A stretch of 34,308 nt of DNA from Pseudonocardia sp. 73-21 (lineage in GTDB: Bacteria; Actinomycetota; Actinomycetes; Mycobacteriales; Pseudonocardiaceae). The stretch covers positions 1-34,308 of the forward strand of contig NZ_MKVV01000101.1 in NCBI RefSeq assembly GCF_001899645.1, written 5' to 3'. Every line of letters starts with the position of its first letter. The stretch's first letter is position 1. This document shows positions 33,067 through 34,308 of this stretch, in pieces. The position numbers were made by a program, and so were the translations under genes. The notes beneath the pieces were generated by a model. It had not been told where the DNA came from and did no database searches. It was given only the letters and a program-made list of their open reading frames with translations.

Positions 33067-33433
33067 GGCCGTGTCCTCAGTGTCGATCTGTCACACGGCG
33101 TTCTCGCCGCGCGCCGTCACCGGGGGTCAGGGGCAACGCTTCAGCCTTCCGCCGAACCCGGGTGACGCGCTGCACGGGACCGCCATCGCCTCGACGATGC
33201 GACCCGGCGGCCGCGACCACCCGTTTCGTCTCCGGCGACCACCAGCATCAGCCGGGTGGCTGACGACGAGCAGAGGCGAAGGACCCCCGGTCGGTGCCAA
33301 CTGATCCCCGGGGGAGGTGACGTATAGGTCCGGTGCGAACTGCGGTCCGCGTCTACGGTGAGCGAGCCTGGGACGTCAACGGTCCCAGCCTTTACGCCCC
33401 GGCCCCCGGTGTATCGCCTCTGCGATCACCTGG
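33067..33433. other. Intergenic region between divergent whiB genes
   Basis: No supported gene is seen here. It should contain the promoters of both whiB genes. One clear inverted repeat is present, CTGGGAC-GTCAACG-GTCCCAG (33368-33388), 46-66 bases upstream of the rightward whiB start. It could be an operator or a 5' leader hairpin. The GGGAC/GTCCC arms recall DevR sites but the 7-base spacer does not fit. Confidence 0.5.
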
Positions 33434-33814
33434 ATGGCCCCCATGTCGTTCCCGATCCTGTCGTCATGGCGAAGGCGTCACCTGCGGTTGATCGGATCCT
33501 CCGAACCCCTCGTGAAGGTGGTGCCCGACGTGGCCGACACCCGCAGGCTTCCCGCACCGGTCACCGAACTGTGGGACTGGCAGACGCGAGGCGCATGCCG
33601 CGACCTCGACAGCTCGATGTTCTTCCATCCCGAGCACGAGCGTGGTGGCGCGCGTGCCGCGCGCGAGGACCGCGCGAAGCAGGTGTGTCTCGGCTGTCCG
33701 GTGATCGGACAGTGCCGCAACCACGCACTGAGGGTGCGCGAGCCCTACGGTGTCTGGGGCGCACTGACCGAGGCCGAACGCCTCACGCTGCTCCGCGACC
33801 GGTCCGATGCCTGA
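33434..33814 (+). CDS. WhiB-family Fe-S regulator 2 (WhiB2-like)
   Basis: This 126-residue Wbl protein has Cys55, Cys85, Cys88 and Cys94 (TRGACRDLDSSMFFHPEHER; QVCLGCPVIGQCRNHAL) and the turn PYGVWGALTEAERLTLL. The HPEHERG-x-AR block is typical of WhiB2/WhmD, which work in septation and development in actinobacteria. The N-terminal 45 residues are not conserved, so the start is uncertain: ATG 33434, ATG 33443 or GTG 33511 are possible. An inverted repeat lies just upstream. It is followed within a few bases by gene fragments, so it stands alone. Confidence 0.9.
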   Translation: MAPMSFPILSSWRRRHLRLIGSSEPLVKVVPDVADTRRLPAPVTELWDWQTRGACRDLDSSMFFHPEHERGGARAAREDRAKQVCLGCPVIGQCRNHALRVREPYGVWGALTEAERLTLLRDRSDA

Positions 33815-33816
33815 GC

Positions 33817-34005
33817 ACGATCAGCCATCGGGAGAGGCACACAACGATCGGCCAGGCGATCGGCATCGTCATCGAGCGACAGCACTGCAGTCCCGACGAG
33901 GCCTTCGCGGTGCTACGCGCGTCGTCCCAGCGTCACAACGTCAAGCTGCGGGTCGCGGCCACCGAGCTGGTGGCCTCCACCAGCAGGCGAGGCGACGTCC
34001 GAGAA
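33817..34005 (+). pseudogene. ANTAR-domain fragment
   Basis: The frame shows TTIGQAIGIVIERQHCSPDE followed by AFAVLRASSQRHNVKLRVAA, a near-complete ANTAR RNA-binding domain (IGQAKG-x-hydrophobic... pattern). No start codon, GAF or response-regulator domain precedes it; the upstream DNA belongs to whiB 2. The C-terminus runs into a different gene fragment. It is the tail of a deleted antitermination regulator. Confidence 0.6.
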
Positions 34006-34135
34006 CCGCAACTCGATGGGCGGACTGGTCTGCATCCGGCTCGCCGCCCGGATGCCCGAGCTGGTGGCGGCGCTCGTACTGCTTGACCCAGCCCTCCCGG
34101 CCCCGCCCCGCGTTCTGCGCCCGCTGCCCCGGGCC
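34004..34135 (+). pseudogene. Alpha/beta hydrolase fragment (nucleophile elbow region)
   Basis: In a different frame from the ANTAR fragment, NSMGGLVCIRLAARMPELVA and ALVLLDPALPAPP match the nucleophile elbow (normally GHSMGG) and next strand of an alpha/beta hydrolase. The preceding half and the C-terminal half are both missing. The exact junction with the ANTAR fragment is near 34005, a deletion scar. Confidence 0.5.
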
Positions 34136-34176
34136 CAGTACTCGACGTCGGTAGGAGACCCCACCGGTGCGCGGGT

Positions 34177-34308
34177 TCAGTTCGCGGCCGGGAGGGGTGT
34201 CGTGCCGTTGGTGGCCGGTGCCTGCATCGGGTAGGCGACGGGAGCCGGGCCCGGCTGCTCCGCCGCGGCGGCCGCCTCCCGGGCCAGGAACGACCCCAGC
34301 TCACCGAT
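34177..34308 (-). CDS. C-terminus of an unidentified protein, cut by window edge
   Basis: The minus-strand frame is open from the window edge to a TGA at 34177-34179, giving 43 residues. It starts IGELGSFLAREAAAAAEQPG and ends in a Pro/Ala/Thr tail. The Ala-rich helix followed by a disordered tail is a normal actinobacterial C-terminus, but too little is visible to name the protein. Confidence 0.5.
   Translation of the reverse strand: MGELGSFLAREAAAAAEQPGPAPVAYPMQAPATNGTTPLPAAN

Overview
The window is very GC-rich, with strong GC bias at third codon positions. It carries WhiB regulators, an RbpA-type RNA polymerase factor, a DUF3040 protein and a mycobacterial-style FdxA ferredoxin. This points to a high-GC actinobacterium. 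A Pseudonocardiales-like host (Pseudonocardia or Amycolatopsis) fits best, but that is inference. No rRNA, tRNA or CRISPR array was seen. The content is an accessory redox, hypoxia and stress island with several decayed genes, not a housekeeping region.

Region 1 (1-12.0 kb, redox). Three paralogous SufR-like (COG2345-type) winged-helix regulators share a C-terminal CPF-x11-C...C signature and each sits beside redox genes. Regulator A (partial, minus strand) is divergent from a coupled set: leader ORF, folE (GTP cyclohydrolase I), transaldolase and a ferredoxin-reductase-type flavoprotein. Regulator B is coupled to a small membrane protein and followed by an aa3-type cytochrome oxidase subunit I (ctaD) and catalase. 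Regulator C overlaps a 7Fe ferredoxin (fdxA). That pair is divergent from a hemerythrin-like/DUF2249 protein plus a cupin, with a perfect AAACACT-N9-AGTGTTT palindrome between them.

Region 2 (12.0-23.3 kb, transcription and stress factors). Two MarR paralogs (12.1 and 19.1 kb) each have the same kind of 15-bp palindrome (TATCG-N5-CGATA) just upstream, and each is divergent from a stress-type gene. Between them lie an RbpA paralog, a GreA/GreB-like protein, a DksA/TraR zinc-finger protein, a cupin, a standalone NuoF and three short ORFs sharing a WENEG motif. A DUF3040 membrane protein, a slipin, a tandem universal stress protein and a PucR-type regulator follow.

Region 3 (23.3-25.5 kb, scar). 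Fragments of a STAS-domain protein, an IstB-like ATPase and the C-terminus of transhydrogenase PntB surround an intact UspA and a triple-BON protein. Two boxes resembling the actinobacterial DevR/DosR/OsdR site, 22 bp apart, lie between the BON gene and gntK.

Region 4 (25.6-34.3 kb). Gluconokinase and a GntP permease form a coupled pair. Convergent to it is a minus-strand operon linked throughout by 1-4-base overlaps: small ORF, whiB, membrane protein, alpha/beta hydrolase (frameshifted), zinc alcohol dehydrogenase (apparent internal deletion) and an MgtA-type P-ATPase. A second whiB is divergent. The right edge holds fragments of an ANTAR domain and an alpha/beta hydrolase, and the C-terminus of an unidentified minus-strand gene.

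Taken together, the genes suggest sensing of O2, NO or redox state by Fe-S proteins (SufR-like, WhiB), electron-transfer branches, RNA polymerase remodelling and dormancy-type stress proteins. The functional links are inferred from gene order and motifs only.
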